From an uncultured Clostridia bacterium (GTDB taxonomy: Bacteria > Bacillota > Clostridia > Oscillospirales > Acutalibacteraceae): a stretch of DNA of 35,490 nucleotides. Positions 14,367 through 22,348 of the stretch are shown here, in pieces. The translations under genes and the position numbers were made by a program. The stretch is taken from the NCBI GenBank assembly GCA_904397205.1, contig CAJFOO010000026.1:1-35490 (forward strand), read 5' to 3'. The notes under the pieces are model-generated. The model made no database searches. It had not been told where the DNA came from and worked only from the letters and a program-made list of their open reading frames with translations. Within the stretch, counting starts at the first letter, position 1, and the number at the start of each line of letters is the position of its first letter.

Positions 14367-16253
14367 TTAATATTTGCTGTCGAGGTCGTCGGAGAAGACA
14401 GCGTCTTCCATCTGCGCACCGGCCGGATCGACATAGGCCCGCTGGCCCACGCTGCCGGTCTTCTCGGCGGCGCGGTACGCTCTTTGTGCCGCGGAGATAA
14501 AGTCCGGATCGTTGCGCTTTTCGTCCGGGATGAAGGCATGGCCGGCCCGGCGGTCGCGCAGGTTGAATTTCTCCATCTCCTTGCGCAGCACCTCGGCCTG
14601 CTGGCTCATCTCGTGGCTGGATGCCGCAGACTGTTCACTGATAGCGGCATTGCTGGAAACCGCGTCGGAAATCTGGGTGATTTCGTCCACCACATGCTTG
14701 ATTTCTTCGGTCTGCTCCTCCGAACGCGACGCGATCTCGTTGACGATGGTAGCAATCTGGTTGATTTCCTCGTTGATGATCTGGAACGTCGAAAGCGCTT
14801 CCTGGGCAATGGCGTTGCCCTCGTGGGTCTGCTGGATGCTGTTCTCAATGAGGGCCTTGCTCTCCTTGGCCGCATCGGTGCTCTTGAGCGCAAGCTCGCG
14901 GACCTTATTGGCTACTACGGCAAAGCCTTTGCCCAGCGCGCCGGCGTTGGCGGCTTCGATGGTGGCGTTGAGGGCGAGGATGTTCGTTTCAAACGCAATG
15001 GATTCAATGGTCTTGATCACCACGGAGATCCGTTCCGCAGCGTCGCGGATACGTTCCACGGATTCCATGAGCGATTCCATATGCTGGTTGCCCACATTGG
15101 CGTCGCTCTTGATTTTCTTGGTGACCTCGTGGGCCTCGATGACTTTCTCGTTATTTTCTTCAATCAGCTCGCTGGTATGCTTGGCGTTATCGGAAAGACG
15201 GCTGACCGCATCGGCCTGGGTGGAGGCGCTCTCCGCCAGGGAATGGCTGGCGTCGGCAATCTCGCTCGCGCCGGTGGCCACGGTATGGGCGGCCTGCACG
15301 ATGTTGCGGAACATCATATCATTGGACTGCACCAGCTTATACAGGTTCTTGCCCATGGCGTCGTGGCTGGAGTGGATGTTGACAAACGCGGTCATATCGC
15401 CGGCGGCCACCCGCTTGAGCACGTCCACATTGGCCTGGATATTCACGGCCATGGTGTGGAAGGCGTCCATCATCTGGCCAATTTCATTGTCCTTGTTCTT
15501 TTCATAGATATTGGCGAAATGCGACTCGGTCTCGTCGATATTCTCCGCGCCCAGGGCCAGCCGCTGCGCGAGGTTGGTGACCAGCACCACGGGCTTTGCA
15601 ATGCGGTTGGCGGTGTGGCGTGCCAGCAGAATGGAACCGACAATGATCAAAATCGTCAGCCCGGCGGTAACGCACAGCATAACCAGCAGGAGGGTTTCAA
15701 ACAGGGCCTCTTCCTCCTCGGCCTTGGCCGAATAATAGTCCGCCAGCTCCTGCAGGGTAGCCACAACCTCGTCCGTCAGGGGGTTGACCTCGGCCAGGAA
15801 GCGCTGGTTGGCAAGCTCCTCGTTGGTGTCGCTCAGGGCAATGAGCTCGCGGGCCAGGTTATGCAGCTGCTGGTGGGGGCTTTGGAGACGGTTCAAAATG
15901 GCCTGTACCTGCGGGTCTTCCTCCGTATAGCTGGCCATCCACTGCCCCAGGGAACAGGTTTCCGGGTCGAGGCTGCCGGTAAACTCGGTGCCCTGCTGCA
16001 ATGCGGTATTGAGCTGCGAACGCCACTGGTAGTGCGCGATGATGGTATTGTTGATGGTGTTGCGGGTGCTGGTGGAATGTACGGTGGCCTGGAAGTCAAA
16101 ATGGAGCCAGATCATGGCGCCCACCAGCAATACGCCCAGCATACAGCAGATAACGATAATCTGGATGTACCCGTTCATGATCTGCCGGCGCAGCCCTTTG
16201 GCGTGTTTTTGTTCCCTGGGTGCGCCTTTGGAATTAGTTTGTCCCGTCTGCAT
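14367..16253 (-). CDS. Chemoreceptor with extracytoplasmic zinc-binding CZB domain
   Basis: A 628-residue methyl-accepting chemotaxis protein. Two membrane helices (about 29-49 and 186-210) enclose an outer sensor region. HAMP (about 212-290) and the signalling domain follow; its conserved tip reads SIAFETNILALNATIEAANA (usually AFQTNILALNAAIEAARA). The sensor holds a CZB pattern: His74 in HYQWRSQL, Cys100 in CSLGQW, and His127 and His131 in PHQQLHNLA. CZB domains bind zinc and are usually cytoplasmic; here the domain is between the helices. The ATG at 16253 has AGGAG upstream; an in-frame GTG at 16268 would overlap that site. The C-terminus ends in an acidic tail without a clear CheR pentapeptide. 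Confidence 0.92.
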   Translation of the reverse strand: MQTGQTNSKGAPREQKHAKGLRRQIMNGYIQIIVICCMLGVLLVGAMIWLHFDFQATVHSTSTRNTINNTIIAHYQWRSQLNTALQQGTEFTGSLDPETCSLGQWMASYTEEDPQVQAILNRLQSPHQQLHNLARELIALSDTNEELANQRFLAEVNPLTDEVVATLQELADYYSAKAEEEEALFETLLLVMLCVTAGLTILIIVGSILLARHTANRIAKPVVLVTNLAQRLALGAENIDETESHFANIYEKNKDNEIGQMMDAFHTMAVNIQANVDVLKRVAAGDMTAFVNIHSSHDAMGKNLYKLVQSNDMMFRNIVQAAHTVATGASEIADASHSLAESASTQADAVSRLSDNAKHTSELIEENNEKVIEAHEVTKKIKSDANVGNQHMESLMESVERIRDAAERISVVIKTIESIAFETNILALNATIEAANAGALGKGFAVVANKVRELALKSTDAAKESKALIENSIQQTHEGNAIAQEALSTFQIINEEINQIATIVNEIASRSEEQTEEIKHVVDEITQISDAVSSNAAISEQSAASSHEMSQQAEVLRKEMEKFNLRDRRAGHAFIPDEKRNDPDFISAAQRAYRAAEKTGSVGQRAYVDPAGAQMEDAVFSDDLDSKY

Positions 16254-16297
16254 AACGATTCTCCTCACTGAAAAGTTTTTATGACATTATTATTGAA

Positions 16298-16327
16298 ATT
16301 ATACCATAAAAGCCCCGGCCAGGTCAA
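16298..16327 (-). promoter_or_regulatory. Promoter of the CZB chemoreceptor gene
   Basis: Reading leftwards, TTGACC (16327-16322), 18 bp, TATAAT (16303-16298), about 45 bp before the start codon. Confidence 0.8.
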
Positions 16328-16396
16328 GAAACAATCGGATTCCCCGTCGTTTTTCGGGAAAGGAAAGTTCACAAAGCAGGAAATATTCCATAAGGC

Positions 16397-16426
16397 TTGA
16401 CATTCCCCACTGAGAGAAAATATACT
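16397..16426 (+). promoter_or_regulatory. Promoter of the diguanylate cyclase gene
   Basis: TTGACA (16397-16402), 18 bp, TATACT (16421-16426), divergent from the chemoreceptor promoter. Confidence 0.8.
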
Positions 16427-16491
16427 TAAAGAAAAGAAAATATGTATGTAAGACCCGCCCCATCCCCTTTGAAAGGAGAAAGGAATACCGG

Positions 16492-17553
16492 ATGGAAACC
16501 TTAAAATTTAACGTCAACCGGCAAATCCGGATGCTGATGATCGGGTTCAGCATCGCCATGATGATAAATTTTTTTGTCACCCTCATTATCCAGCTCCCCT
16601 ACCTGCCGGTTTTTTATATCTGCTCCACCGTGTTTTATGCCATCCTGGCGAAAATTTCCCGGCTTGAGCGATTTCTTCTTGTCTATATCCTCAACTTACT
16701 GCAAACAGTATGCCAGTCTATCCTCTCCGTATATGTCCTGGGCGATGACTGCGGCATCCAGATGTATCTGTTTTCCCTGGCCATCTCGTGCAACTATGTG
16801 CGCATGACCAAGTGCTCCCCCTCCTTCTGCAAGGTGTTTATCATACTCAGCTACGCGTTCATGGTGTTTTTCTACATCCTCTCGGATGAAATCATCGATT
16901 TCTGGCTCGATCCGCTGACCAAAATCGCCAACGAATCAGAAATCTTTTTTACCATTTTAAACGTATCGTGCAGCCTGACGCTGCTGGCCCTCATCAGCGG
17001 CACGTTTTTCTACGGATACCAGAAGGAATACAACCGGCTGGCGCACCGCAACACCCTTTTGAAGCTGGCCGCCGACAAGGACGCCCTCACGGGCCTGCAC
17101 AACCGCCGGGGCATTGACGCCTTTGTGCAGGACCAGTACCGGCAATGGCAGCGCGGGCGCTCGCAGTTTACGGTAGCGCTGGCGGACATCGATAATTTTA
17201 AGACCTTCAACGATTCCTACGGCCACGATGCCGGCGACACCGTACTCAAGACCCTTTCACAGGTGCTCTCCCGCAGCCTGCCGGATACTGCCTGCATTGC
17301 CCGCTGGGGCGGCGAAGAATTTTTGTTCCTGTTCTCCTGCGGCGTGCAGGAGGCCGCCGGGGAACTGGAAGACATCCGCCGCCTGGTGGAGGATACCTGC
17401 ATCCCTTATGAAGAGAAACTGCTTTACGTCACCATGACCTTTGGTGTGGCGCAGGCGCAGCAGGGCCAGACCATCGACGATGTGGTCAAAGCCGCGGATG
17501 AACGCCTGTACATTGGAAAACAGCGCGGGCGCAACTGCGTGGTATATGAATAG
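16492..17553 (+). CDS. Membrane-bound diguanylate cyclase (GGDEF)
   Basis: A 353-residue protein. Residues 1-180 hold five to six hydrophobic segments of an unrecognised membrane sensor. The GGDEF domain starts at DKDALTGLHNRRGID (about 196). The active-site motif is RWGGEEF (about 271-277), an accepted catalytic variant, and the metal and substrate residues in ALADIDNFKTFNDSYGHDAGD are intact. The usual RxxD inhibition site is not at its normal spacing, so product inhibition may be absent. It should make c-di-GMP in response to a membrane signal. It is transcribed divergently from the CZB chemoreceptor gene, which may hint at joint motility control. Confidence 0.9.
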   Translation: METLKFNVNRQIRMLMIGFSIAMMINFFVTLIIQLPYLPVFYICSTVFYAILAKISRLERFLLVYILNLLQTVCQSILSVYVLGDDCGIQMYLFSLAISCNYVRMTKCSPSFCKVFIILSYAFMVFFYILSDEIIDFWLDPLTKIANESEIFFTILNVSCSLTLLALISGTFFYGYQKEYNRLAHRNTLLKLAADKDALTGLHNRRGIDAFVQDQYRQWQRGRSQFTVALADIDNFKTFNDSYGHDAGDTVLKTLSQVLSRSLPDTACIARWGGEEFLFLFSCGVQEAAGELEDIRRLVEDTCIPYEEKLLYVTMTFGVAQAQQGQTIDDVVKAADERLYIGKQRGRNCVVYE

Positions 17554-17619
17554 GCGGCAGCAGGGAATAGGGTTCACATAATTTTCTGCAAAAAAAGTGA
17601 ATTTTTTTCAAAAAATCCC

Positions 17620-17648
17620 TTGACAAAACGCCGCGCACGGTATATGCT
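17620..17648 (+). promoter_or_regulatory. Promoter of a probable non-coding RNA
   Basis: TTGACA (17620-17625), 17 bp, TATGCT (17643-17648). It points into a stretch with no credible gene that ends at a strong terminator. Confidence 0.82.
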
Positions 17649-17654
17649 TAAAGC

Positions 17655-17868
17655 ACAGTAAAGCTTGTGCAAGGTTTTACTGTGTGGGAAGGACCGTATT
17701 TAATTTTGTCCAACAAATTAAAGTTTCCCAAATCTTTCTTTTTTAAACCCTATTTTTTAACTCACGATACCAGGGTTTTAGAAAACACCATCTCGTCATT
17801 TTTTAGTCAACTCAGGCACCAAAAACAGCAAAACACCTCTTCTTGTTGGCAAAAGAGGTGTTTTGTTG
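17655..17868 (+). ncRNA. Probable structured non-coding RNA
   Basis: About 214 nt from a strong promoter to a strong terminator, with no reading frame that ends inside it behind a ribosome site. Four successive hairpins can be drawn. Hairpin 1: CACAGTAAA (17654-17662) with TTTACTGTG (17676-17684), enclosing CTTGTGCAAG. Hairpin 2: GGGAA (17686-17690) with TTCCC (17725-17729), with an inner arm TTTAATTTTGT/ACAAATTAAA. Hairpin 3: AAACCCT (17745-17751) with AGGGTTT (17772-17778). Hairpin 4: the terminator at 17830-17864. I do not recognise a known family; 6S RNA has a different single-rod shape. Confidence 0.65.
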
Positions 17869-17872
17869 TTTT
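17830..17872. terminator. Bidirectional terminator
   Basis: A 12-bp perfect stem (AAAACACCTCTT at 17830-17841 with 17853-17864) and T-rich flanks on both strands. It ends the ncRNA on the plus strand and the VOC gene on the minus strand. Confidence 0.92.
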
Positions 17873-17888
17873 TTGTTTTTGTTTTTCA

Positions 17889-18569
17889 TCATGCCCAGGC
17901 GGCATTTTCTTTCTGTTCCAGCTCCCAGCGCAGGCCATATGGATCCAAAAATCCAAAATACTGCATATGCACGTCGGTTTCCCGGCACAACGGCTCGCTG
18001 TGCAGCAGGCGCGTGTCGGCCTGCCGGGCAATATGGGACAGCGCCGCCCCCAGGTTCGACACCCGCAGCGCCACCGAATACATCGGGGGCGCGTGCGGAT
18101 CGCGGGGTTTTTCCTCGGGCCACTCAATCACCTGCAATGTCAGCCCCGAGCCCGGCAATGAGGCAAAACCAATGCGGATTTCCTTCTCGCCCGGGCTTTT
18201 AAATTCCAGGATTTTTCCGCCCGTCTTCGCGCCGCGCAGGTCCTGCTCGGCCTGGCCGCCGCGGATGAGCGCATATACCGCGCCTTTGGGATAGGCATTG
18301 GCGGCGGCGTAGGTATAGGGACAACGCAGAACATGCCGGCTCGGCTTGGCTCCCAGCACACGCTCATAATAGGCAAGCGTTTTCTCCATGTCGCGGGTAA
18401 CCACACACAGATGGGAATGCATCAGGCAGGAAAGCAGATGGGCCGTCTGTGCCCGTTCCCCTTCCCATTCCGAGCAAAGGTTCACGTGGGAAAGGCCCTC
18501 CACCGCGGGCAGGGCCGCTGCTTCTCCCCCCGGCGACGGCACGGGGGCAGCAAAAGCGATTTTCTGCAA
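17889..18569 (-). CDS. VOC (glyoxalase/dioxygenase superfamily) protein
   Basis: A 226-residue protein. The recognisable part begins at about residue 48 with MHSHLCVVTRDMEKTLAYYE then RVLGAKP, the first beta-alpha-beta-beta unit of VOC proteins. The second half reads YSVALRVSNLGAALSHIA and then DVHMQYFGFLDPYGLRWELEQ, the second unit with its terminal metal-ligand Glu. This fits a glyoxalase I-like or extradiol-dioxygenase-like metal enzyme, substrate unknown. The first 45 residues match nothing known to me. The TTG at 18569 follows AAAGGAGGGA at good spacing; a GTG at 18626 lies too close to the predicted RNA start. Confidence 0.75.
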   Translation of the reverse strand: MQKIAFAAPVPSPGGEAAALPAVEGLSHVNLCSEWEGERAQTAHLLSCLMHSHLCVVTRDMEKTLAYYERVLGAKPSRHVLRCPYTYAAANAYPKGAVYALIRGGQAEQDLRGAKTGGKILEFKSPGEKEIRIGFASLPGSGLTLQVIEWPEEKPRDPHAPPMYSVALRVSNLGAALSHIARQADTRLLHSEPLCRETDVHMQYFGFLDPYGLRWELEQKENAAWA

Positions 18570-18639
18570 AACGATCCCTCCTTTTCTCTGCGGCATACAG
18601 CCGGATAACGGTATCTTTTTGTTCACCGGATCTCCATCG

Positions 18640-18668
18640 ATCATACTCTACAAATCCCGTCTTGTCAA
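18640..18668 (-). promoter_or_regulatory. Promoter of the VOC gene
   Basis: Reading leftwards, TTGACA (18668-18663), 17 bp, TATGAT (18645-18640). Between this and 18866 I see no gene or signal. Confidence 0.8.
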
Positions 18669-18866
18669 TCCAAATTCGCTTTTTTCACATTCCTGCGCAA
18701 CAGGCCCCTCCCCGCTGCCACGCCGCACCCGGATGCACATCCCATATGGCGATGGGGGCGGCCTTTTCCCTTTCTATGCAAATCCGGATTACCAAACGGC
18801 CGGGTTTTTGACAGAAAACACAGGCGCAATCTTATAAAAAAGATAATCCTTTGTATAGTCTGTTCA

Positions 18867-18895
18867 TAGACTCTGATAAAAAAGTCTGCTATACT
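18867..18895 (+). promoter_or_regulatory. Promoter of the second chemoreceptor gene
   Basis: TAGACT (18867-18872), 17 bp, TATACT (18890-18895). It gives a leader of about 115 nt before the GTG start; I found no known riboswitch pattern in that leader. Confidence 0.65.
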
Positions 18896-19018
18896 GAATA
18901 TACAAAAAAATGACAGGATTCGGCAGACGCGTGGACGGCCAAAACGGCAGGTTTAGCAGATTTTCCCGGGAGACGGACAGACGGCAGCCCAATCTTGCAG
19001 AGTGAGGGGTATCTTTTT

Positions 19019-20695
19019 GTGAAAAATCTGAAAATCAAACTGCGCATGATCCTTGCCTTTGGGTCGGTAGTGCTTTCGTGCGCCATCGCCATTGCTGTCC
19101 TGATTGTAGGGAGCGTGCTGTCCGACCGGCAGTATATGAATGTGCTCAACAACAATACCACCGCATTCATTTCTTTCCTGACCGTCCGTACCGAGGTCAA
19201 CTATGCCGCCCGCCTGATGACCGGCATGATGACCTCCGGCTATGATGCCGACGAAGCGGCGCAGATCAATTCCCATGTCGAAAACCTTAACCAGCAGGCG
19301 CAGACCTTCCTGAATACCTACCCGGTGGACGACAATGCCGACCAGGAATATTACCAGATGATACAGCAATGGGAAGCCTATATCCCGGAGATGCTCAGCC
19401 TGATCCAATCCGACATGGACCAGGCCATTTCCAAATTCCATAATGAAATCGAACCCTTGATCGCCTCCATGGGGGAAAAGGGAACGGAAATCACCAGCAC
19501 CATGCAGGCCGACCAGAACCAGGCCGTGGCCGACACCGAGGTCATGAGCTGGATTTTCAGCGGCGTGGGCATGGGCCTTGGCGTGTTTTCGATTGCGCTG
19601 GCCATGTTTATTGTGGGACGCTTCGTGCGCGACATCACCCTCCCTCTGGAGCAGGCCCGCGATGCGATTGTGGCCATGAGCCACGGCGATTTGCAGCATC
19701 AGACCACCTATGTTTCCCAAAATGAGATCGGCCAGATGATGGATGCTATTCACAAGTCGCAGAAGGTGCTCAACGACGTAATCGAAGATATTTCCCGCGT
19801 GACGGGCGAGCTCAAAAACGGCAACTACAATGTGGCTTTCACCACGCATTTCCCCGGCAACCTCGCCCCCATCCAGGAAAGTATCGAGCAGTTTGTCTCC
19901 GACATGAGCGTGATTCTGGAGCAGGTTTCGACCGCCGCCGAGCAAGTGACCGCCGGCTCCGAGCAGATTGCCAGCGTATCGCAGGAGATGGCCCAGGGAG
20001 CCACCGAACAGGCCAGCTCTGTGGAACAGCTCGCCGCGACGATCAACGACGTTTCCACCCAGATCACCGAAACCGCCCACCATGCCCAGAGCGCAAGCAG
20101 CGAATCCATTTCGTCGTCGCAGGAGCTTTCCGTCAGCAACCGCAAAATGCAGGAGCTGATGCGTGCAATGGGAGAAATCAACCACTCTGCCGACGAAATC
20201 AGCAAGATCCTCAAGACCATCGAGGACATTGCCTTCCAGACCAACATCCTTTCGCTCAATGCCGCCGTGGAAGCCGCACGGGCCGGCGCGGCAGGCAAGG
20301 GGTTTGCCGTTGTGGCCGACGAGGTGCGCAATCTGGCAGGCAAATCGGCCGAAGCGTCGCAGAATACTGCCCAGCTCATTGAAAAATCCATTTCCGCCGC
20401 CAAAAACGGCAGCGCCATTGCCGACGAAGTGGCAATGATGCTGGATTCCGCCGTACAAAGCGCGGAAAACGTGACCAGCCGGGTGGAAAAAATCTCCGAC
20501 GCAGCCAACGATCAGGCGGCGGCCGTCAAGCAGATCAACGAAGGCGTGGACCAGATTGCCAACGTGGTGCAGACCAATTCCGCCACGGCGGAGCAGAGCG
20601 CGGCAGCCAGCGAAGAGCTTTCGAGCCAGGCCGCCTTGCTCAAGAACCTCATGAAACAGTTTACCCTCAAATCCAAAGGCGGGGAATTCCAATAA
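19019..20695 (+). CDS. Methyl-accepting chemotaxis protein
   Basis: A 558-residue chemoreceptor. Membrane helix 1 is at about 8-33 and helix 2 at about 178-203, with a 145-residue helical outer domain between them, probably a four-helix bundle. HAMP is at about 204-260. The signalling domain contains the classic tip, [20 protein letters not shown] followed by [19 protein letters not shown]. The start is a GTG with GAGGGG eight bases upstream. The ligand cannot be predicted. It stands alone between its own promoter and a double-hairpin terminator, which is usual for dispersed receptors. Confidence 0.93.
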   Translation: MKNLKIKLRMILAFGSVVLSCAIAIAVLIVGSVLSDRQYMNVLNNNTTAFISFLTVRTEVNYAARLMTGMMTSGYDADEAAQINSHVENLNQQAQTFLNTYPVDDNADQEYYQMIQQWEAYIPEMLSLIQSDMDQAISKFHNEIEPLIASMGEKGTEITSTMQADQNQAVADTEVMSWIFSGVGMGLGVFSIALAMFIVGRFVRDITLPLEQARDAIVAMSHGDLQHQTTYVSQNEIGQMMDAIHKSQKVLNDVIEDISRVTGELKNGNYNVAFTTHFPGNLAPIQESIEQFVSDMSVILEQVSTAAEQVTAGSEQIASVSQEMAQGATEQASSVEQLAATINDVSTQITETAHHAQSASSESISSSQELSVSNRKMQELMRAMGEINHSADEISKILKTIEDIAFQTNILSLNAAVEAARAGAAGKGFAVVADEVRNLAGKSAEASQNTAQLIEKSISAAKNGSAIADEVAMMLDSAVQSAENVTSRVEKISDAANDQAAAVKQINEGVDQIANVVQTNSATAEQSAAASEELSSQAALLKNLMKQFTLKSKGGEFQ

Positions 20696-20698
20696 AAA

Positions 20699-20756
20699 AA
20701 GAGCCCGCACGGGCTCCGCAGAAAGCAGGGGATGCTTCCCCCTGCTTTCTTTTTTG
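20699..20756. terminator. Double-hairpin terminator between convergent genes
   Basis: GAGCCC-GCAC-GGGCTC (20701-20716) is followed by a larger hairpin, AGAAAGCAGG to CCTGCTTTCT (about 20720-20750), and a T run. It lies between the chemoreceptor gene and the convergent NAD(P)-binding gene. Confidence 0.88.
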
Positions 20757-20766
20757 CGCCGCCGGC

Positions 20767-21396
20767 TTAATCCGCCACGACGCTGATGCGTTGCTGTATA
20801 TGGTTCCCGTTTTCCGCCTCGTCCACCATGGCAATGGCATAATCGGCATAGCTTACCACGCTTTCCCCGCGGCTGTTGAGGGTCAGTTCCTCGCCGCCCA
20901 GAATGTATTTGCCGGTGCGCGCGCCGTCCGGACGGAAGTCCGCCGCCGGGCTGATAAATGTCCACCGCACGTCGTTTCTCTGCCGCAGTTCTGCAAGCGC
21001 CTTGCCCTGCGCTTTAGCCAGCGGCAAAAACTGGGGCGGGAAATCCGGGCTGTCGGAAAGGCAGGCGGTGTGTTCCGGGTTCACATACAGGCTCCCCGCC
21101 CCGCCGACCACCAGCAGCCGGGCCTGTGTGCCGGAGAGGATGTCGCACAGGTGCCGGAGCGAGGCGCTGTGCTGGGGGAGCGTGTCCTCGGTCCACGCGC
21201 CGAACGCATCCACTACCACGTCAAAGCCTTGCAGGTCGGCGGCGGTCAGATCGAACAGATCCTTTTGTAAAACGTGCGGCGCCTGGGTCTGGTTCTCCCC
21301 GCGCACAACCGCCGTCACCTCGATCCCTCTGCCCACGGCTTCCTCCACAATCTTCCGGCCAGCCTTTCCGTTGGCGCAAATAACCGCTAATTTCAT
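20767..21396 (-). CDS. NAD(P)-binding protein, atypical SDR family
   Basis: A 209-residue Rossmann-fold protein. It opens MKLAVICANGKAGRKIVEEA, a variant of the NmrA/SDR-a5 dinucleotide motif, then VTAVVRGE and DVVVDAFGAW. It has no Tyr-x3-Lys catalytic pair, as is usual for this NAD(P)H-binding group (YwnB/YhfK type). It may be a flavin or quinone reductase-like enzyme or a redox-sensing protein. The ATG at 21396 is preceded by GGAGGAATT. It stands next to the ahpC operon, divergently, which could mean a shared oxidative-stress role. Confidence 0.82.
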   Translation of the reverse strand: MKLAVICANGKAGRKIVEEAVGRGIEVTAVVRGENQTQAPHVLQKDLFDLTAADLQGFDVVVDAFGAWTEDTLPQHSASLRHLCDILSGTQARLLVVGGAGSLYVNPEHTACLSDSPDFPPQFLPLAKAQGKALAELRQRNDVRWTFISPAADFRPDGARTGKYILGGEELTLNSRGESVVSYADYAIAMVDEAENGNHIQQRISVVAD

Positions 21397-21463
21397 ATGG
21401 CAATTCCTCCTTGATGGGTCTTTTTTGGAGCTTTGGGAATCTGTCCCGCGCCCCTTTGCCTGT

Positions 21464-21492
21464 ATTATACGGCAGGGCAGCCGGGGCGTAAA
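21464..21492 (-). promoter_or_regulatory. Promoter of the NAD(P)-binding protein gene
   Basis: Reading leftwards, TTTACG (21492-21487), 17 bp, TATAAT (21469-21464). The 185 bases between this and the ahpC promoter show nothing else I can name. Confidence 0.7.
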
Positions 21493-21677
21493 GCACGCAC
21501 TTTCTGGTGGCATAGTTACCGGGAGGAAACGATTGGACGGTTTCCCCAAGGGAACCATTGGGCAGGGATGCGGGCTCGGGAAGCATGGGCACAGCGGGAA
21601 AATTTTTTTATTCTGGCTGTACGGGAAAGCGCGGGAGAAGGAGAAAAAATAAAAATAAGAATTTTTCTTATTTTCTA

Positions 21678-21706
21678 TTGACAAACCCGCCCCGTTCCGG
21701 TATACT
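21678..21706 (+). promoter_or_regulatory. Promoter of the ahpC operon
   Basis: TTGACA (21678-21683), 17 bp, TATACT (21701-21706). A GTTAG-N6-CTAAC palindrome begins 10 bp after the -10 box. Confidence 0.92.
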
Positions 21707-21715
21707 TACCTTAGA

Positions 21716-21731
21716 GTTAGGATATACTAAC
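21716..21731. promoter_or_regulatory. GTTAG-N6-CTAAC operator at the ahpC promoter
   Basis: A perfect palindrome GTTAG-GATATA-CTAAC over the expected transcription start. The same palindrome stands in the same place in the ABC importer promoter (28035-28050). It is not the PerR box pattern. A repressor of unknown identity is inferred. Confidence 0.65.
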
Positions 21732-21763
21732 CAAATGTTGAAAAGAAAAGGAGCGAGTATCTT

Positions 21764-22327
21764 ATGTCTATGATTAACAAAGAAGTCAGCGATTTCAGCG
21801 TGGAAGCCTTTCAGAACGGCGCATTTAAAACCGTGAAAAAAGCCGATATCCTCGGCAAATGGAGCGTATTTTTCTTCTATCCGGCCGATTTCACCTTCGT
21901 ATGCCCCACCGAGCTGGAAGACCTGGCCGATAAATACGCCGAGTTCCAGGCAGCAAACTGTGAAATTTACTCGGTTTCCTGCGATACTCACTTTGTCCAT
22001 AAGGCCTGGCATGATGCGTCCAAGCGCATCCAGAAAATCCAGTACACCATGCTGGCCGACCCGACCCATGCCCTGGCCAAGGATTTTGACGTGTACATTG
22101 AGGACGCCGGCCTGGCAGAGCGCGGCAGCTTCATCGTGAACCCCGAAGGCAAAATCGTTGCCTACGAAGTCACTGCCGGCAACGTCGGCCGCAACGCCGA
22201 GGAACTGCTGCGCCGCGTGCAGGCCAGCCAGTTTGTGGCCCAGCACGGCGATGAGGTTTGCCCGGCCAAGTGGAAGCCCGGCGCACAGACCCTCAAGCCG
22301 AGCCTGGACCTGGTTGGCCAACTGTAA
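21764..22327 (+). CDS. ahpC: Peroxiredoxin AhpC
   Basis: A 187-residue typical 2-Cys peroxiredoxin. The peroxidatic Cys47 lies in FYPADFTFVCPTE with the conserved Thr and Pro. The resolving Cys166 lies in GDEVCPAKW, and the C-terminal tail is that of the AhpC subgroup. It reduces hydrogen peroxide and organic peroxides in the cytoplasm and needs an AhpF-like reductase. The next gene, 21 bp downstream, supplies one. AAAGGAG precedes the ATG. Confidence 0.97.
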   Translation: MSMINKEVSDFSVEAFQNGAFKTVKKADILGKWSVFFFYPADFTFVCPTELEDLADKYAEFQAANCEIYSVSCDTHFVHKAWHDASKRIQKIQYTMLADPTHALAKDFDVYIEDAGLAERGSFIVNPEGKIVAYEVTAGNVGRNAEELLRRVQASQFVAQHGDEVCPAKWKPGAQTLKPSLDLVGQL

Positions 22328-22348
22328 TACGGGAAGTTATTTCACAAG

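Noticed and set aside
14277-16271. A 664-codon open frame on the plus strand
   Set aside because: It is the mirror of the chemoreceptor gene; its His/Gly/Val-rich product has no recognisable domain, and the minus-strand gene has a promoter, ribosome site and full domain set.
18896-19018. Possible c-di-GMP riboswitch in the chemoreceptor leader
   Set aside because: The conserved GEMM core could not be found.
18953-20965. A 670-codon open frame on the minus strand
   Set aside because: It is opposite a well-supported chemoreceptor gene; such long mirror frames are common in GC-rich MCP genes.
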